Source of the DNA: Bacteroidaceae bacterium
GTDB taxonomy: Bacteria; Bacteroidota; Bacteroidia; Bacteroidales; Bacteroidaceae
DNA: 64,000 nucleotides
Assembly (NCBI GenBank): GCA_017520935.1
Contig: JAFXEF010000013.1
Coordinates: 116,919-180,918, forward strand
Direction: 5' to 3'
Below, in pieces: positions 43,422-53,666 of the stretch (position 1 is its first letter; the number at the start of each line of letters is the position of its first letter). The notes beneath the pieces are model-generated. The model was not told the DNA's origin. It was given only the letters and a program-made list of their open reading frames with translations, and made no database searches. Both the position numbers and the translations under genes were made by a program.

Positions 43422-44873
43422 ATGCAACTCTCATCCATTATAAAGAACATCCGTATAGAGGAGACCATTGGTGATGTGCGACGTGACATTGCCGATGTAC
43501 ATATCGATTCACGCCGTATCGGTCCGGGGCATCTCTTCGTGGCTATGCGCGGTACACAAGTGGACGGTCATAAGTACATCCAAAGCGCTATTGACAAGGG
43601 AGCCGTGGCCATTGTATGCGAGCAACTGCCCGATTCGCTCACCGAAGGCATCACCTATCTCCGTGTAGCCGATAGTGAAGAGGCGGTAGGCCCCATGGCC
43701 ACAGCATTTCATGACTATCCCACGGAGAAAGTCAGACTGATAGGCGTCACCGGCACCAATGGAAAGACCACCATCGCCACTCTCCTGTACGATATGTTTC
43801 GAGCAATGGGCTACAAAGTAGGGCTCATCTCTACCGTGTGCAACTATATCGACGATGAGGCTATTCCCACCGAGCATACCACGCCCGATGCCATCACACT
43901 CAATACCCTGTTGGGCCGTATGGCCAATGCGGGTTGCAAATACGTGTTTATGGAGGTAAGCTCGCACTCTGTGGCCCAGCATCGCATCGGCGGCCTCAAG
44001 TTTACCGGAGGCATCTTCACCAACCTCACACGCGACCACATGGACTATCACAAGACCGTGGACAATTACCTTCGTGCCAAGAAAGCCTTCTTCGACACCC
44101 TGTCCAAAGATGCTTTTGTGGTGACCAACCTGGACGACAAGAACGGACTGGTGATGACGCAGAATACCCGTGCCAAGGTGTATACCTACTCGCTCCGCAG
44201 CTTGGCCGACTTCAAGGGACGTATCCTCGAGCACTATTTCGATGGCATGATGCTCGATATCAATAACGTGGAAGTGTTCGTGCAGTTCATCGGTAAGTTC
44301 AACGCCAGCAACCTCCTTGCTGTATATGGCACAGCCTGCCTCTTGGGCAAACGTCCCGAGGAGGTGCTCACCGTACTCAGCACGTTACGCCCCGTGAGTG
44401 GTCGCTTCGATGCTGTGCACTCCCCTCAGGGCTTTACCGCCATCGTTGATTATGCCCATACTCCCGATGCTATAGCCAATGTGCTGAGTGCCATTCACGG
44501 GGTGCAAGGTGGTAAGGGTAAAGTCATCACCGTTGTAGGTGCTGGTGGCAATCGCGATAAGGGTAAGCGTCCTATCATGGCTCAGGAAGCCGTAAAAGGC
44601 AGCGACAAGGTAATCATCACCAGTGACAACCCCCGTTTCGAAGAACCGCAAGACATCATCAATGACATGCTTGCCGGTCTCACTCCTGCACAGAAGTCCT
44701 GCGTGATTTCCATCGTTGACCGTCGTGAAGCTATTCGTACAGCTTGTATGCTTGCCGAGAAGGGCGATGTCATTCTCGTTGCCGGCAAGGGTCACGAGAA
44801 CTATCAGGACATAAAGGGTGTGAAGCATCACTTCGATGACAAGGAGATATTGAATGAAGTATTTGGAAACTAA
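43422..44873 (+). CDS. murE: UDP-MurNAc-L-Ala-D-Glu:meso-diaminopimelate ligase
   Basis: 483 residues. Mur ligase with P-loop [10 protein letters not shown] (near 109), central-domain TPDAITL and FMEVSSHSV segments, and the C-terminal S-D-N-P-R motif (near 400) that selects meso-diaminopimelate over lysine. It adds the third residue of the peptidoglycan stem peptide in the cytoplasm. It lies 12 bp after ftsI. murF and ddl, often next in other phyla, are absent here; mraY follows directly. Confidence 0.97.
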   Translation: MQLSSIIKNIRIEETIGDVRRDIADVHIDSRRIGPGHLFVAMRGTQVDGHKYIQSAIDKGAVAIVCEQLPDSLTEGITYLRVADSEEAVGPMATAFHDYPTEKVRLIGVTGTNGKTTIATLLYDMFRAMGYKVGLISTVCNYIDDEAIPTEHTTPDAITLNTLLGRMANAGCKYVFMEVSSHSVAQHRIGGLKFTGGIFTNLTRDHMDYHKTVDNYLRAKKAFFDTLSKDAFVVTNLDDKNGLVMTQNTRAKVYTYSLRSLADFKGRILEHYFDGMMLDINNVEVFVQFIGKFNASNLLAVYGTACLLGKRPEEVLTVLSTLRPVSGRFDAVHSPQGFTAIVDYAHTPDAIANVLSAIHGVQGGKGKVITVVGAGGNRDKGKRPIMAQEAVKGSDKVIITSDNPRFEEPQDIINDMLAGLTPAQKSCVISIVDRREAIRTACMLAEKGDVILVAGKGHENYQDIKGVKHHFDDKEILNEVFGN

Positions 44874-44891
44874 AAATATTGAGTTTTAGCC

Positions 44892-46172
44892 ATGTTATAC
44901 TACCTATTTGACTACCTGAACGATTTGAATGTGCCTGGTGCGGGAATGTTTACCTATATCTCGTTCCGTTCACTGTTGGCCATCATCATTGCTCTGTTGG
45001 TATCTACCATCTTCGGTAAGCATTTTATCAGTATGCTTAAGCGACAGCAGATTACCGAGACACAGCGCGATGAAAGCATCGACCCCTTCGGTGTGCAGAA
45101 GAAAGATACCCCTACGATGGGGGGCATCATCATCTTGGCTGCGATACTTATCCCTTGTCTGCTTCTCGGACGGCTCGACAATGTCTATATGATACTCATG
45201 CTCGTTACCACGGTATGGTTGGGTGGATTAGGTTTTGCAGATGATTATATCAAGGTATTCAAGCGTGACAAGGAAGGTCTACACGGTAAGTTCAAGATTA
45301 TCGGCCAAGTAGGTCTCGGCATCATCGTGGGTCTTACACTCTACCTGAGCGACGATGCTGTCATCCGCGAAAATATTGAGGTGCAGCGAGGCGCCAATGC
45401 AACTACCGAAATAGTACACAAAAGCGAGGCGCAGAAGTCCACCAAGACCACCATCCCCTTCTTCAAAAACAATAACCTTGACTATGCCGATGCCTTCAAC
45501 TGGTTAGGCAAGTACAAGCAATTGGGCGGTTGGATTCTGTTTGTCTTCATGACCATCCTCGTGGTAACAGCCGTATCCAATAGTGCTAACCTCAACGATG
45601 GCATGGACGGTATGGCGGCTGGTAACTCGGCTATCATCGGTGTTGTCTTAGGCATATTGGCCTACGTGTCCAGCCACATCTCCATGGCGGGCTACCTCAA
45701 CATTATGTATATCCCCAGTTCCGAGGAATTGGTAATATACTTATGTGCTTTTGTAGGTGCCCTCATTGGTTTCCTTTGGTATAACGCTTTCCCCGCTCAG
45801 GTCTTTATGGGCGATACAGGTAGCCTCACCATCGGTGGTATCATTGCCGTGAGCGCTATCATCATCCGTAAGGAGCTGCTCATCCCCATCCTCTGTGGCG
45901 TATTCTTCGTGGAGAGTCTATCGGTCATCATCCAGCGTTTTTACTATAAGACGGGCAAGAAGAAGGGAGTACACCGTCGCTTCTTTAAGCGTACACCTAT
46001 CCACGACCATTTCCGCACATCAGTGGCACAGGTGCAAAAGATGGATCCCGGTTGCACCATCAAAGTGACACACCCCGACACCCTTTTCCATGAGGCAAAA
46101 ATTACCGTGCGCTTTTGGATTGTAACTATCATATTAGCAGCTCTGACAATAATAACTCTGAAGATTAGATAA
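44892..46172 (+). CDS. mraY: Phospho-N-acetylmuramoyl-pentapeptide transferase
   Basis: 426 residues and about ten transmembrane helices. MraY moves phospho-MurNAc-pentapeptide onto undecaprenyl phosphate to form lipid I. Family blocks are present: KKDTPTMGGIIIL, the acidic GLGFADDYIKVFKRDKEGL (catalytic DD pair), NSANLNDGMDGMAAG, VFMGDTGSLTIGG, and the C-terminal RRFFKRTPIHDHF loop. An insert at about 165-195 (rich in Thr, Lys and Glu) lengthens a periplasmic loop, as is usual in Bacteroidota. Its TAA abuts the murD ATG. Confidence 0.97.
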   Translation: MLYYLFDYLNDLNVPGAGMFTYISFRSLLAIIIALLVSTIFGKHFISMLKRQQITETQRDESIDPFGVQKKDTPTMGGIIILAAILIPCLLLGRLDNVYMILMLVTTVWLGGLGFADDYIKVFKRDKEGLHGKFKIIGQVGLGIIVGLTLYLSDDAVIRENIEVQRGANATTEIVHKSEAQKSTKTTIPFFKNNNLDYADAFNWLGKYKQLGGWILFVFMTILVVTAVSNSANLNDGMDGMAAGNSAIIGVVLGILAYVSSHISMAGYLNIMYIPSSEELVIYLCAFVGALIGFLWYNAFPAQVFMGDTGSLTIGGIIAVSAIIIRKELLIPILCGVFFVESLSVIIQRFYYKTGKKKGVHRRFFKRTPIHDHFRTSVAQVQKMDPGCTIKVTHPDTLFHEAKITVRFWIVTIILAALTIITLKIR

Positions 46173-47504
46173 ATGAAACGAATTGTAATACTTGGCGGTG
46201 GCGAAAGCGGCGTAGGTGCCGCTGTGTTGGCACAGAAGGAAGGTTTCGATGTATTCCTCTCCGATATGTCGAAGATTAAGGAACACTATAAGCAAATGCT
46301 CAATGAGTACCATATCGCATGGGAGGAGCTGCAACATACTGAAGCACTCATCCTTAATGCCGATGAAGTAATCAAGAGTCCCGGTATACCAGGCGATGCG
46401 CCTATGATAATCAAGATACAGGAACGGGGTATCCCCGTCATTTCCGAAATTGAGTTTGCCGGACGCTACACCGATGCCAAGATGGTGTGTATCACGGGTA
46501 GTAATGGTAAGACAACTACCACATCGCTCATCTATCATATCTTCAAGAGCGCGGGCTACAACGTGGGTCTTGCTGGTAATATCGGGCAAAGCTTGGCTTA
46601 TCAAGTGGCTACGTGCAACTACGACTACTACATCATCGAGCTTAGCAGTTTCCAACTCGACAACATGTATGAGTTTCGTGCCAACATCGCTATCCTTCTC
46701 AACATCACACCCGACCATCTCGACCGCTATAACCATAATATGCAGGAGTATGTGGATGCCAAGTTCCGTATCGTGCAGAACCAAACCGACGATGATGCTT
46801 TCGTATTCTGGAACGATGACCCCATCATCCAGCGCGAACTCTCCAAACACGGCATCCATGCCCGTCTGTATCCCTTTGCTGAGGGTAAGCGTGATGGTAT
46901 GACAGCCTATACCGATGCCGACGAACTCTACTTCACCGCACCATATGCCTTCAATATGGAGCAAGAGGAACTGGCCCTCACTGGTAAGCATAACCTCTAC
47001 AACTCGATGGCGGCAGGTATCTCGGCCTCGCTTTCGGGTATCAAGAAAGAGGTCATACGCGAGGCGTTAGCCACCTTCCGTGGGGTGGAACACCGATTGG
47101 AGTATGTGACTCGCGTGCGTGGCGTCGACTATATCAACGACTCCAAGGCGACCAACGTCAACAGCTGCTGGTATGCCCTGCAGAGCATGACGCAGAAGAC
47201 TATCCTCATTCTTGGAGGCAAAGATAAGGGTAACGACTACACGGAGATTGCCGACCTCGTGCGTGAGAAATGTGTAGGACTTATCTATATGGGGCTACAC
47301 AATGAGAAGTTGCACGAGTTCTTCGACCCCTTCGGTTTGCCTGTAGCCGATGTGCAGAGTATGCACGATGCCGTAGATGCAGCCTACCGTATGGCACAGA
47401 AAGGCGAAGTCGTGCTGCTCAGTCCCTGCTGTGCCAGTTTCGACCTCTTCAAGAGTTATGAGGACCGTGGCGAACAGTTTAAGGAGTATGTGAGGAAATT
47501 ATAG
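46173..47504 (+). CDS. murD: UDP-MurNAc-L-alanine:D-glutamate ligase
   Basis: 443 residues. N-terminal Rossmann loop I-L-G-G-G-E-S-G-V-G (6-15) binds the uridine nucleotide, P-loop I-T-G-S-N-G-K-T-T (near 110) binds ATP, and NITPDHLDRY and the D-S-K-A-T-N-V-N-S segment are family hallmarks. It adds D-Glu as the second residue of the stem peptide. It starts on the base after the mraY stop. The spacer that follows (47505-47623) breaks the otherwise tight packing of the cluster. Confidence 0.97.
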   Translation: MKRIVILGGGESGVGAAVLAQKEGFDVFLSDMSKIKEHYKQMLNEYHIAWEELQHTEALILNADEVIKSPGIPGDAPMIIKIQERGIPVISEIEFAGRYTDAKMVCITGSNGKTTTTSLIYHIFKSAGYNVGLAGNIGQSLAYQVATCNYDYYIIELSSFQLDNMYEFRANIAILLNITPDHLDRYNHNMQEYVDAKFRIVQNQTDDDAFVFWNDDPIIQRELSKHGIHARLYPFAEGKRDGMTAYTDADELYFTAPYAFNMEQEELALTGKHNLYNSMAAGISASLSGIKKEVIREALATFRGVEHRLEYVTRVRGVDYINDSKATNVNSCWYALQSMTQKTILILGGKDKGNDYTEIADLVREKCVGLIYMGLHNEKLHEFFDPFGLPVADVQSMHDAVDAAYRMAQKGEVVLLSPCCASFDLFKSYEDRGEQFKEYVRKL

Positions 47505-47623
47505 TTTATTACAATCTTGTTGTTTACGAATTACAACTTATTTCACGATTGTATGATTGACAATTTCGTCATTGCGAGTGAATTACAGAATAGTCAGATT
47601 GTAAATCAATAGTATATTAAGAT
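47505..47623. repeat. Non-coding element before ftsW
   Basis: 119 bp of A+T-rich sequence with TTGTTTAC, ATTACAA and GATTGTAAATCAA motifs. Its right end (47596-47614) matches 48951-48969 at 17 of 19 positions. No promoter consensus or open frame is clear. Confidence 0.5.
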
Positions 47624-48859
47624 ATGTCTTTCCTGAATCGAGTATTTCATGGCGACAAGGTCGTCTGGGTGGTTTTTATGTTGCTTTTGCTCATCTCGGT
47701 AATAGAGGTGTTCAGTGCAGCAAGTATGCTCACGTATGGTAAGGAAAACTATTGGTGGCCTATTCGCCAGCATAGCACCTACTTGCTGCTTGGCTGTATC
47801 GTGGTGTATGTGGCGCATCTCATTCCTTACCGTTTCTACAAAGCCGTGCCACTGGTATTGATCCCATTGTCGGTGGGTATGCTGATATGGGTGCTGGTCA
47901 AGGGTGCAGTTACAAATGGCGCAGCACGCTGGATCGACCTCGGCTTTATCACCATACAACCCTCCGAGCTGGCCAAGGTGGGTGTCATCATAGGCACGGC
48001 ACTTATCCTCTCGCGTCTACAAACGGAAGATGGAGCCAAGGAAAATGCCATGAAATGGGTGTTATGGATGACGGGCATCGTATGTGCACTCATCGTGTCG
48101 GAGAACCTCTCCACTGCGGTACTGCTCTTTGGTGTGGTGTTCCTGATGATGTATGTGGGACGCATACCGATGAAGCAGTTGGGTAAGCTGGTTTTGGTAT
48201 TGGGTGTTGCTATAGCGCTATTTGCCACACTTCTATTACTACCTTACAAGACGTTGGAAAGCATCCCTGGATTAGACCGTCTGACAACTTGGAAGGCACG
48301 TTTCGAACGTTTCTTCGAGGCCTCCGACCCAGTGCCTGCAGCACAGTTCAAGATTACCGATGAGAATTTTCAAGAGACACACGCCACGATGGCCATTGCA
48401 TCGAGTAATATTATCGGTCGCGGGCCGGGAAACTCCGTAGAGCGCGACTACTTGCCCCAAGCCTATTCCGATTTCATCTTTGCCATCATCATCGAGGAAT
48501 TAGGACTTTTGGGCGGTGCCTTCGTGGTACTCCTCTATATTATTTTGCTCATACGAGCAGCTAAAATAGCACAGAAGTGCCGTGGCTATTTCCCTGCCTT
48601 CTTAGTGATGGGTTGCGCACTCATGCTCGTGGCACAGGCTACTATCAATATGATGGTAGCCGTGGGATTGTTTCCTGTGACGGGGCAGCCCCTACCCTTG
48701 ATAAGCCGTGGCGGTACATCTACCATCATTAACTGCGGCTACATAGGTATGATACTCAGCGTAAGCTACTATACAGAGAAGATGAACCGGAATACGCAAG
48801 CTGCTGAAGCCGTACATACCGAAGAGGATATACCAGAGATATTAAGAGAAGAAGCCTAA
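47624..48859 (+). CDS. ftsW: Septal peptidoglycan glycosyltransferase FtsW
   Basis: 411 residues of the SEDS family with about ten transmembrane helices. Visible motifs include NGAARWIDLGFITIQPSELAK, the long periplasmic loop with ATMAIASSNIIGRGPGNS, the YSDFIFAIIIEELGLLG segment and the C-terminal PLPLISRGGTSTI. FtsW polymerises lipid II during division in complex with FtsI. It is the division (not elongation) member by its place in the dcw cluster. It is flanked on both sides by related non-coding elements, unlike any other gene in the cluster. Confidence 0.95.
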   Translation: MSFLNRVFHGDKVVWVVFMLLLLISVIEVFSAASMLTYGKENYWWPIRQHSTYLLLGCIVVYVAHLIPYRFYKAVPLVLIPLSVGMLIWVLVKGAVTNGAARWIDLGFITIQPSELAKVGVIIGTALILSRLQTEDGAKENAMKWVLWMTGIVCALIVSENLSTAVLLFGVVFLMMYVGRIPMKQLGKLVLVLGVAIALFATLLLLPYKTLESIPGLDRLTTWKARFERFFEASDPVPAAQFKITDENFQETHATMAIASSNIIGRGPGNSVERDYLPQAYSDFIFAIIIEELGLLGGAFVVLLYIILLIRAAKIAQKCRGYFPAFLVMGCALMLVAQATINMMVAVGLFPVTGQPLPLISRGGTSTIINCGYIGMILSVSYYTEKMNRNTQAAEAVHTEEDIPEILREEA

Positions 48860-48997
48860 TTGTTTACAATTTGACGATTTACAATTTATTGTGTGATTTG
48901 ATCATATGATTGCTTAGCCATCGCTGTTTTTTGTAAATTGTGCCATATCCAGGTTGTAAATCAAGAGTAAATAGTAAATTTGTAAATAACGAATAGT
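48860..48997. repeat. Non-coding element after ftsW
   Basis: 138 bp with GATTTACAA (48876-48884) and its complement TTGTAAATC (48954-48962), several TTTACAATTT units and a right end shared with the element before ftsW. No promoter consensus is clear. Confidence 0.5.
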
Positions 48998-50119
48998 ATG
49001 CCAAACAATATCCGATTAATCGTTAGTGGTGGTGGTACAGGCGGCCATATTTTTCCCGCCTTGTCGATTGCCAATGCCGTGAAGGCCAAGTGTCCCGATG
49101 CAGAGATACTCTTCGTGGGAGCCGAGAATCGTATGGAGATGCAGCGCGTGCCTGCTGCTGGTTATCGTATCATCGGATTGCCCGTAAGCGGCTTCGACCG
49201 CAAGCGCCTGCTCAAGAACATAGCTGTACTTTGGCGCCTGATGAAAAGCCGCCGCAAAGCACGCCGTATCATCCGTGACTTCCGCCCCGATATAGCTGTA
49301 GGCGTGGGTGGCTATGCCAGCGGCCCTACACTCAAGGAGGCCGGTGCTATGGGCATCCCCACCTTGCTGCAAGAGCAGAACTCCTACGCTGGTGTTACCA
49401 ATAAACTATTGGCCGAGCAGGCTTCCTGCATATGCGTAGCCTATGAAGGCATGGAACGCTTCTTTCCGAAGAACAAGATAAAACTTACAGGTAACCCCGT
49501 CAGACAGAACCTCCTTACAAGTACCATCACTCACGAAGAGGCAGTCAAGAGCTTCGGTCTCGACCCCACGAAGAAAACCATTCTCATCGTCGGTGGTAGC
49601 CTTGGTGCCCGCACCCTTAACGAAAGCGTGGCACAAGCGTGGGACATGCTCAAGGAAACAGATGTACAACTCATCTGGCAGACGGGCAAGTATTATCACG
49701 AACAAATTACTAAGCAGTTCCGTGGCCGCGAACTTCCCAATGTACACGTGTGCGACTTCATCAGCAACATGGACGCCGCATACACCGCTGCCGACCTGGT
49801 AGTGTCGCGTGCGGGGGCAGGTTCTATCTCTGAATTCTGCCTGCTGGGAAAGGCAGTAATCTTGGTGCCCTCGCCCAACGTGGCCGAGGACCATCAGACC
49901 AAGAATGCCCTTGCCCTCGTCGATAAGGACGCCGCTCTCTATGTCAAGGATGCCGATGCTCCGTCAAACCTGATACCTCTTGCTCTCGCGACAATAAAAA
50001 ATGAAAAAAAGTTAACCGACTTACGCGCAAATATATTAACTTTGGCATTCCATAACTCGGCCGAGGTCATTGCCGATGAGGTGATTGCGCTGGCTCAAAA
50101 CTATAGAAGCAAGAAATGA
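48998..50119 (+). CDS. murG: UDP-GlcNAc:lipid I GlcNAc transferase
   Basis: 373 residues with a GT-B fold. The N-terminal loop S-G-G-G-T-G-G-H-I-F-P (10-20) and the second glycine loop GVGGYASGP bind lipid I; HEQNSYAG-like QEQNSYAGVTNK and GGSLGARTLNE are conserved, and VVSRAGAGSISEFCLLGKAVILVPSP binds UDP-GlcNAc. It completes lipid II at the inner face of the membrane. The last four bases (ATGA) overlap the murC start, so the two are translationally coupled. Confidence 0.97.
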   Translation: MPNNIRLIVSGGGTGGHIFPALSIANAVKAKCPDAEILFVGAENRMEMQRVPAAGYRIIGLPVSGFDRKRLLKNIAVLWRLMKSRRKARRIIRDFRPDIAVGVGGYASGPTLKEAGAMGIPTLLQEQNSYAGVTNKLLAEQASCICVAYEGMERFFPKNKIKLTGNPVRQNLLTSTITHEEAVKSFGLDPTKKTILIVGGSLGARTLNESVAQAWDMLKETDVQLIWQTGKYYHEQITKQFRGRELPNVHVCDFISNMDAAYTAADLVVSRAGAGSISEFCLLGKAVILVPSPNVAEDHQTKNALALVDKDAALYVKDADAPSNLIPLALATIKNEKKLTDLRANILTLAFHNSAEVIADEVIALAQNYRSKK

Positions 50120-51495
50120 AGATCGATACGATAAAGTCCGTCTATTTCATCGGAGCTGGTGGCATCGGAATGAGTGCACTGGTACGTTATTTCCTTTCGT
50201 TGGGCAAGGAGGTCGCAGGCTATGACCGCACGCCAAGCGAGCTCACCGAACGGCTCAATGTTGAAGGCGCCGCCATCCACTATGAGGACGACTGCACATT
50301 GATACCCGCAAACTGCAAGGACAAGGAACATACGCTGGTGGTGTACACACCTGCCGTACCCGAGGAGCACAGCGAGCTCACATGGTTTCGTAGCCAGGGC
50401 TTCGAGATCCAAAAGCGTGCCCAGCTGTTGGGTACCATCACCCGCAGCCGCAGGGGCTTGTGTGTAGCAGGCACACATGGCAAAACGACGACTTCCTCAA
50501 TGGCAGCCCATTTAGTACATAGTTCCCACGTGGGGGCTACTGCCTTCCTCGGTGGTATATCGCAGAACTACGGCACCAACCTATTGCTCTCGGATAAGAG
50601 CGACTATGTGGTAATCGAAGCCGATGAGTTTGACCGTTCGTTCCATCATTTGGAGCCCTACATGTCGGTCATCACTGCCACCGACCCCGACCATCTGGAC
50701 ATCTACGGAACTCCCGAAGCCTATTGGGAGAGCTTCGAGAAGTACACCTCGCTCATCCGTCCTGACGGAGTACTCATCATTCACGAAGGGTTGGAGATAA
50801 CACCGCAAGTACAGCCAGGCGTACGTGTCTACACCTATTCGCGCGACACAGGCGACTATCACGCACAAAATATCCGTATCGGAGGCGGGGAGATAGTCTT
50901 CGACTTTGTATCACCCAGAGGCATCGTCAAGGACATTCAGTTGGGGGTGCCCCTAAGCATCAATATCGACAATGGCATTGCTGCAATGGCAATGGCCCAG
51001 CTGGCAGGTGTCACCGATGAGGAGTTGCGCGAGGGGATGGCCACGTTCCGTGGCGTGGAACGACGGTTCGACTTCAAGCTGAAAACCCCCTCCAAGGTGT
51101 TCCTCAGCGACTATGCCCATCATCCTGCCGAAATACGCCAAAGTGCCCTCTCCATCCGTGAGCTGTATGCAGGGCACAAGGTGACGGTGATATTCCAACC
51201 GCACCTCTACTCACGTACACAGGACTTTTATCGTGAGTTTGCCGAGAGCCTCTCGCTCTTCGATGAGGTCATCCTCACCGATATCTATCCTGCCCGCGAG
51301 GAGCCTATCCCTGGAGTCACCAGCCAGCTCATCTATGACAACCTTGATACCCGTGTAGAGAAAATGATGATACAGAAAGCTGAAATACTCGCTACCGTAG
51401 AGGCCAAAAAGGAGGAACTTGAAGTACTCGTCTCATTGGGTGCCGGTGATATAGAGAACTATGCAACTGAGATAACGAAGATATTGAATAAGTAA
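50116..51495 (+). CDS. murC: UDP-N-acetylmuramate:L-alanine ligase
   Basis: 459 residues. Rossmann motif G-A-G-G-I-G-M-S (14-21), ATP loop G-T-H-G-K-T-T (near 120), the central EADEFDRSFHHLEP block and the C-terminal DYAHHPAEIRQSAL segment with QPHLYSRT are all typical of MurC. It adds L-alanine, the first residue of the stem peptide. It overlaps murG by 4 bp and is followed by ftsQ after a single base. Confidence 0.97.
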   Translation: MKIDTIKSVYFIGAGGIGMSALVRYFLSLGKEVAGYDRTPSELTERLNVEGAAIHYEDDCTLIPANCKDKEHTLVVYTPAVPEEHSELTWFRSQGFEIQKRAQLLGTITRSRRGLCVAGTHGKTTTSSMAAHLVHSSHVGATAFLGGISQNYGTNLLLSDKSDYVVIEADEFDRSFHHLEPYMSVITATDPDHLDIYGTPEAYWESFEKYTSLIRPDGVLIIHEGLEITPQVQPGVRVYTYSRDTGDYHAQNIRIGGGEIVFDFVSPRGIVKDIQLGVPLSINIDNGIAAMAMAQLAGVTDEELREGMATFRGVERRFDFKLKTPSKVFLSDYAHHPAEIRQSALSIRELYAGHKVTVIFQPHLYSRTQDFYREFAESLSLFDEVILTDIYPAREEPIPGVTSQLIYDNLDTRVEKMMIQKAEILATVEAKKEELEVLVSLGAGDIENYATEITKILNK

Positions 51496-51496
51496 A

Positions 51497-52228
51497 ATGA
51501 AGAAACTACTTTCCACCATCGCCCTCATCCTTCTGGCAGGCTACATCGTGTTTGCCACGATAGCCTTCTGCAACAAACCTGCCGATCAGGTGTGCAAAGG
51601 CGTCCGTTTGGAGATACGTGACAGCCTGGAGACGGGTTATATGACTACAGCCGATATCGTGACCCTGCTCAGGCAGAACGGCCTGGATCCTACGGGTCTC
51701 CCCATCGAGGAGGTGAGCTGTCGCGCCATAGAGAAGGTACTGGGCGGGGTTCCCCTTATTGCCAGCAGCGAGTGCTACAAGACGATTGCCGGCTATGTGG
51801 TGGTGGAGGTCGAGTGCCGCCGTCCCATCCTGCGCATCATGGCCGACTCGGGCGACAGTTTTTACCTCGACGAAGAGGGCGAAGTGATAGAGTACATAGC
51901 CCGTCCCACCTATATCCCCGTGGCTACAGGACATATCAGTCGCGACTTTGCCCGTCAGGAATTACTCACCTTAGCCCAGTTCCTCCGTGCCGATGACCTG
52001 TGGAACGCGCAGATAGAGCAAATCTACGTCACTCCGCGCGAAGAAATAGAGCTGATACCCCGTGTAGGCAACCATACTATCGTCCTGGGGCGTCCTGGCA
52101 ACTACGCCTACAAGTTCGACAAGCTGCGCACCTTCTATGAGAAGGGTCTCAGCGAAGTGGGATGGGACAGATATTCACGCATCAACATCGACTATAATAA
52201 TCAAGTGGTAGGAACAAAAAAACAGTAA
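51497..52228 (+). CDS. ftsQ: Cell division protein FtsQ
   Basis: 243 residues: a short cytoplasmic start, one transmembrane helix (about 4-23) and a periplasmic region with a POTRA-like domain (about 30-115) and a beta domain containing VEVECRRPILRI and GEVIEYI. FtsQ recruits FtsL/FtsB and controls septal synthesis. Sequence identity in the family is low, so the call rests on topology, size and the location between murC and ftsA. It ends 5 bp before ftsA. Confidence 0.9.
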   Translation: MKKLLSTIALILLAGYIVFATIAFCNKPADQVCKGVRLEIRDSLETGYMTTADIVTLLRQNGLDPTGLPIEEVSCRAIEKVLGGVPLIASSECYKTIAGYVVVEVECRRPILRIMADSGDSFYLDEEGEVIEYIARPTYIPVATGHISRDFARQELLTLAQFLRADDLWNAQIEQIYVTPREEIELIPRVGNHTIVLGRPGNYAYKFDKLRTFYEKGLSEVGWDRYSRINIDYNNQVVGTKKQ

Positions 52229-52233
52229 CATAT

Positions 52234-53655
52234 ATGGCAACAAATGATTTAATCGTAGCCATCGAACTCGGTTCATCGAAGATAGCCGGCGCAGTGGGAC
52301 GTAAACGCCCCGATGGTGGTTTGCAAGTGGTGGCATACGCCAGTGAACCCGCTTCGGGATTCGTGCGTCGTGGCGTGGTGTACAATATCGACAAAACGGC
52401 ACAGTGCCTGACTGACCTCGTCAACCGCCTGGAGCCGGAGCTGAACAATGCCACCATAGAACAGGCATACGTGGGTGTAGGCGGCTATACACTGCACTCG
52501 AAACTGAATACCGTAGTGCGCACTCTCGAGGAGGAGACACGCGTATCGGACGCCATTGTCACTGGTATGGAGGAAGAGAATGCCATGAAGCAGTATCCCG
52601 GACACAACATCCTGGTGATGGTATCTCAGGAATATAAGATAGGCAACAACTCGTTGAACGACCCTGTGGGCGTAAATTGCACACGCTTAGAGGGTAACTA
52701 TCTCAATATTTTAGCGCGCACATCGGTGATGGACAATACGGGCAAGAGCTTCGAACTGGCCAAGGTGAACATTGCTAACGATTCTATTGCTCCATTGGTG
52801 GCTGCTGATGTGTTGCTTACTGAGAACGAACGCCGTCAAGGGTGCGTATTGGTGGACTTCGGAGCCGACACTACTACCGTATCGGTATACAAGAACGGGT
52901 ATCTGCGCTTCCTCACCGTGATTCCTATGGGTGGACAAAGCATCACCCGCGACCTCTGCTCGCTGCAACTCGATGAGCAAGAGGCCGAGCGTATCAAGCG
53001 CGAGTTCGGGCTGGTGTTCCCCACATCATCTGACGAGACGGTACAGCTTGATGCCAGTCGCTCGATAGAGGTACGCAAGGTACACGATGTCATTGAAGCC
53101 CGCTTTGAAGAGATTCTGCTCAACGTATGCCATCAGATAGAGGCATCGGGCTACGAGATGAAGAACCTGCTGGCCGGTGTTGTGTGCTGTGGTGGCGGCA
53201 TCAACCTGAAAGGGATAGAGAATGTGCTTGCCCAGAAGTTCCAACCCACGAAGGTTCGCCTGGCACACAATACCGTAGTGCCCGTAGACTGGGCTACTGC
53301 CGAGTGTCCCGAGAACGGCACGCAGGGTGTGCTCGTGGGACTGCTGATGGCGGGCGAGGAGTGTTGCTTCCAAGAGGTGCCGATGGAGATTCAGCCCGAA
53401 GACTATAAGGTGGCTGTGACAGGCAACCTCTTCGATGACAACGGTGAGAGCGCTCAAGACGCACGTGACAAGAAGCGCGAAGAGGAACGTCAGCGCAAAC
53501 GTGAAGAGGCGGCCAAAAGAGCTGAAGAGAGAAAGGAGAAGCAGAAGGGCTTCCTCTCTGGTATAATGAAGAAGATAAAATCTGTGGGAGAGAACTTTGA
53601 AAAGGAAATTGGTGTATTCCTCTCCGATGACGATAAAGATGACAACAACAAATAA
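52234..53655 (+). CDS. ftsA: Cell division protein FtsA
   Basis: 473 residues of the actin/Hsp70 fold. ATP-binding elements are seen at AIELGSSKIAGAVG (10-23), VLVDFGADTTTVSVYKNG and GVVCCGGGINLKGIENV. The 1C subdomain region includes VSQEYKIG. FtsA tethers FtsZ to the membrane. It is about 50 residues longer than the E. coli protein. The extra C-terminal part is a highly charged Arg/Lys/Glu helix (about 410-445) followed by a possible amphipathic targeting helix (FLSGIMKKIKSVGENFEKEIG), as in other Bacteroidota. Confidence 0.97.
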   Translation: MATNDLIVAIELGSSKIAGAVGRKRPDGGLQVVAYASEPASGFVRRGVVYNIDKTAQCLTDLVNRLEPELNNATIEQAYVGVGGYTLHSKLNTVVRTLEEETRVSDAIVTGMEEENAMKQYPGHNILVMVSQEYKIGNNSLNDPVGVNCTRLEGNYLNILARTSVMDNTGKSFELAKVNIANDSIAPLVAADVLLTENERRQGCVLVDFGADTTTVSVYKNGYLRFLTVIPMGGQSITRDLCSLQLDEQEAERIKREFGLVFPTSSDETVQLDASRSIEVRKVHDVIEARFEEILLNVCHQIEASGYEMKNLLAGVVCCGGGINLKGIENVLAQKFQPTKVRLAHNTVVPVDWATAECPENGTQGVLVGLLMAGEECCFQEVPMEIQPEDYKVAVTGNLFDDNGESAQDARDKKREEERQRKREEAAKRAEERKEKQKGFLSGIMKKIKSVGENFEKEIGVFLSDDDKDDNNK

Positions 53656-53666
53656 ACGATAGCACT

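Noticed and set aside
46134..46991. Long open frame (285 codons) antisense to murD
   Set aside because: It mirrors the codon structure of murD, has no signal peptide, motif or promoter, and murD is certain on the other strand.
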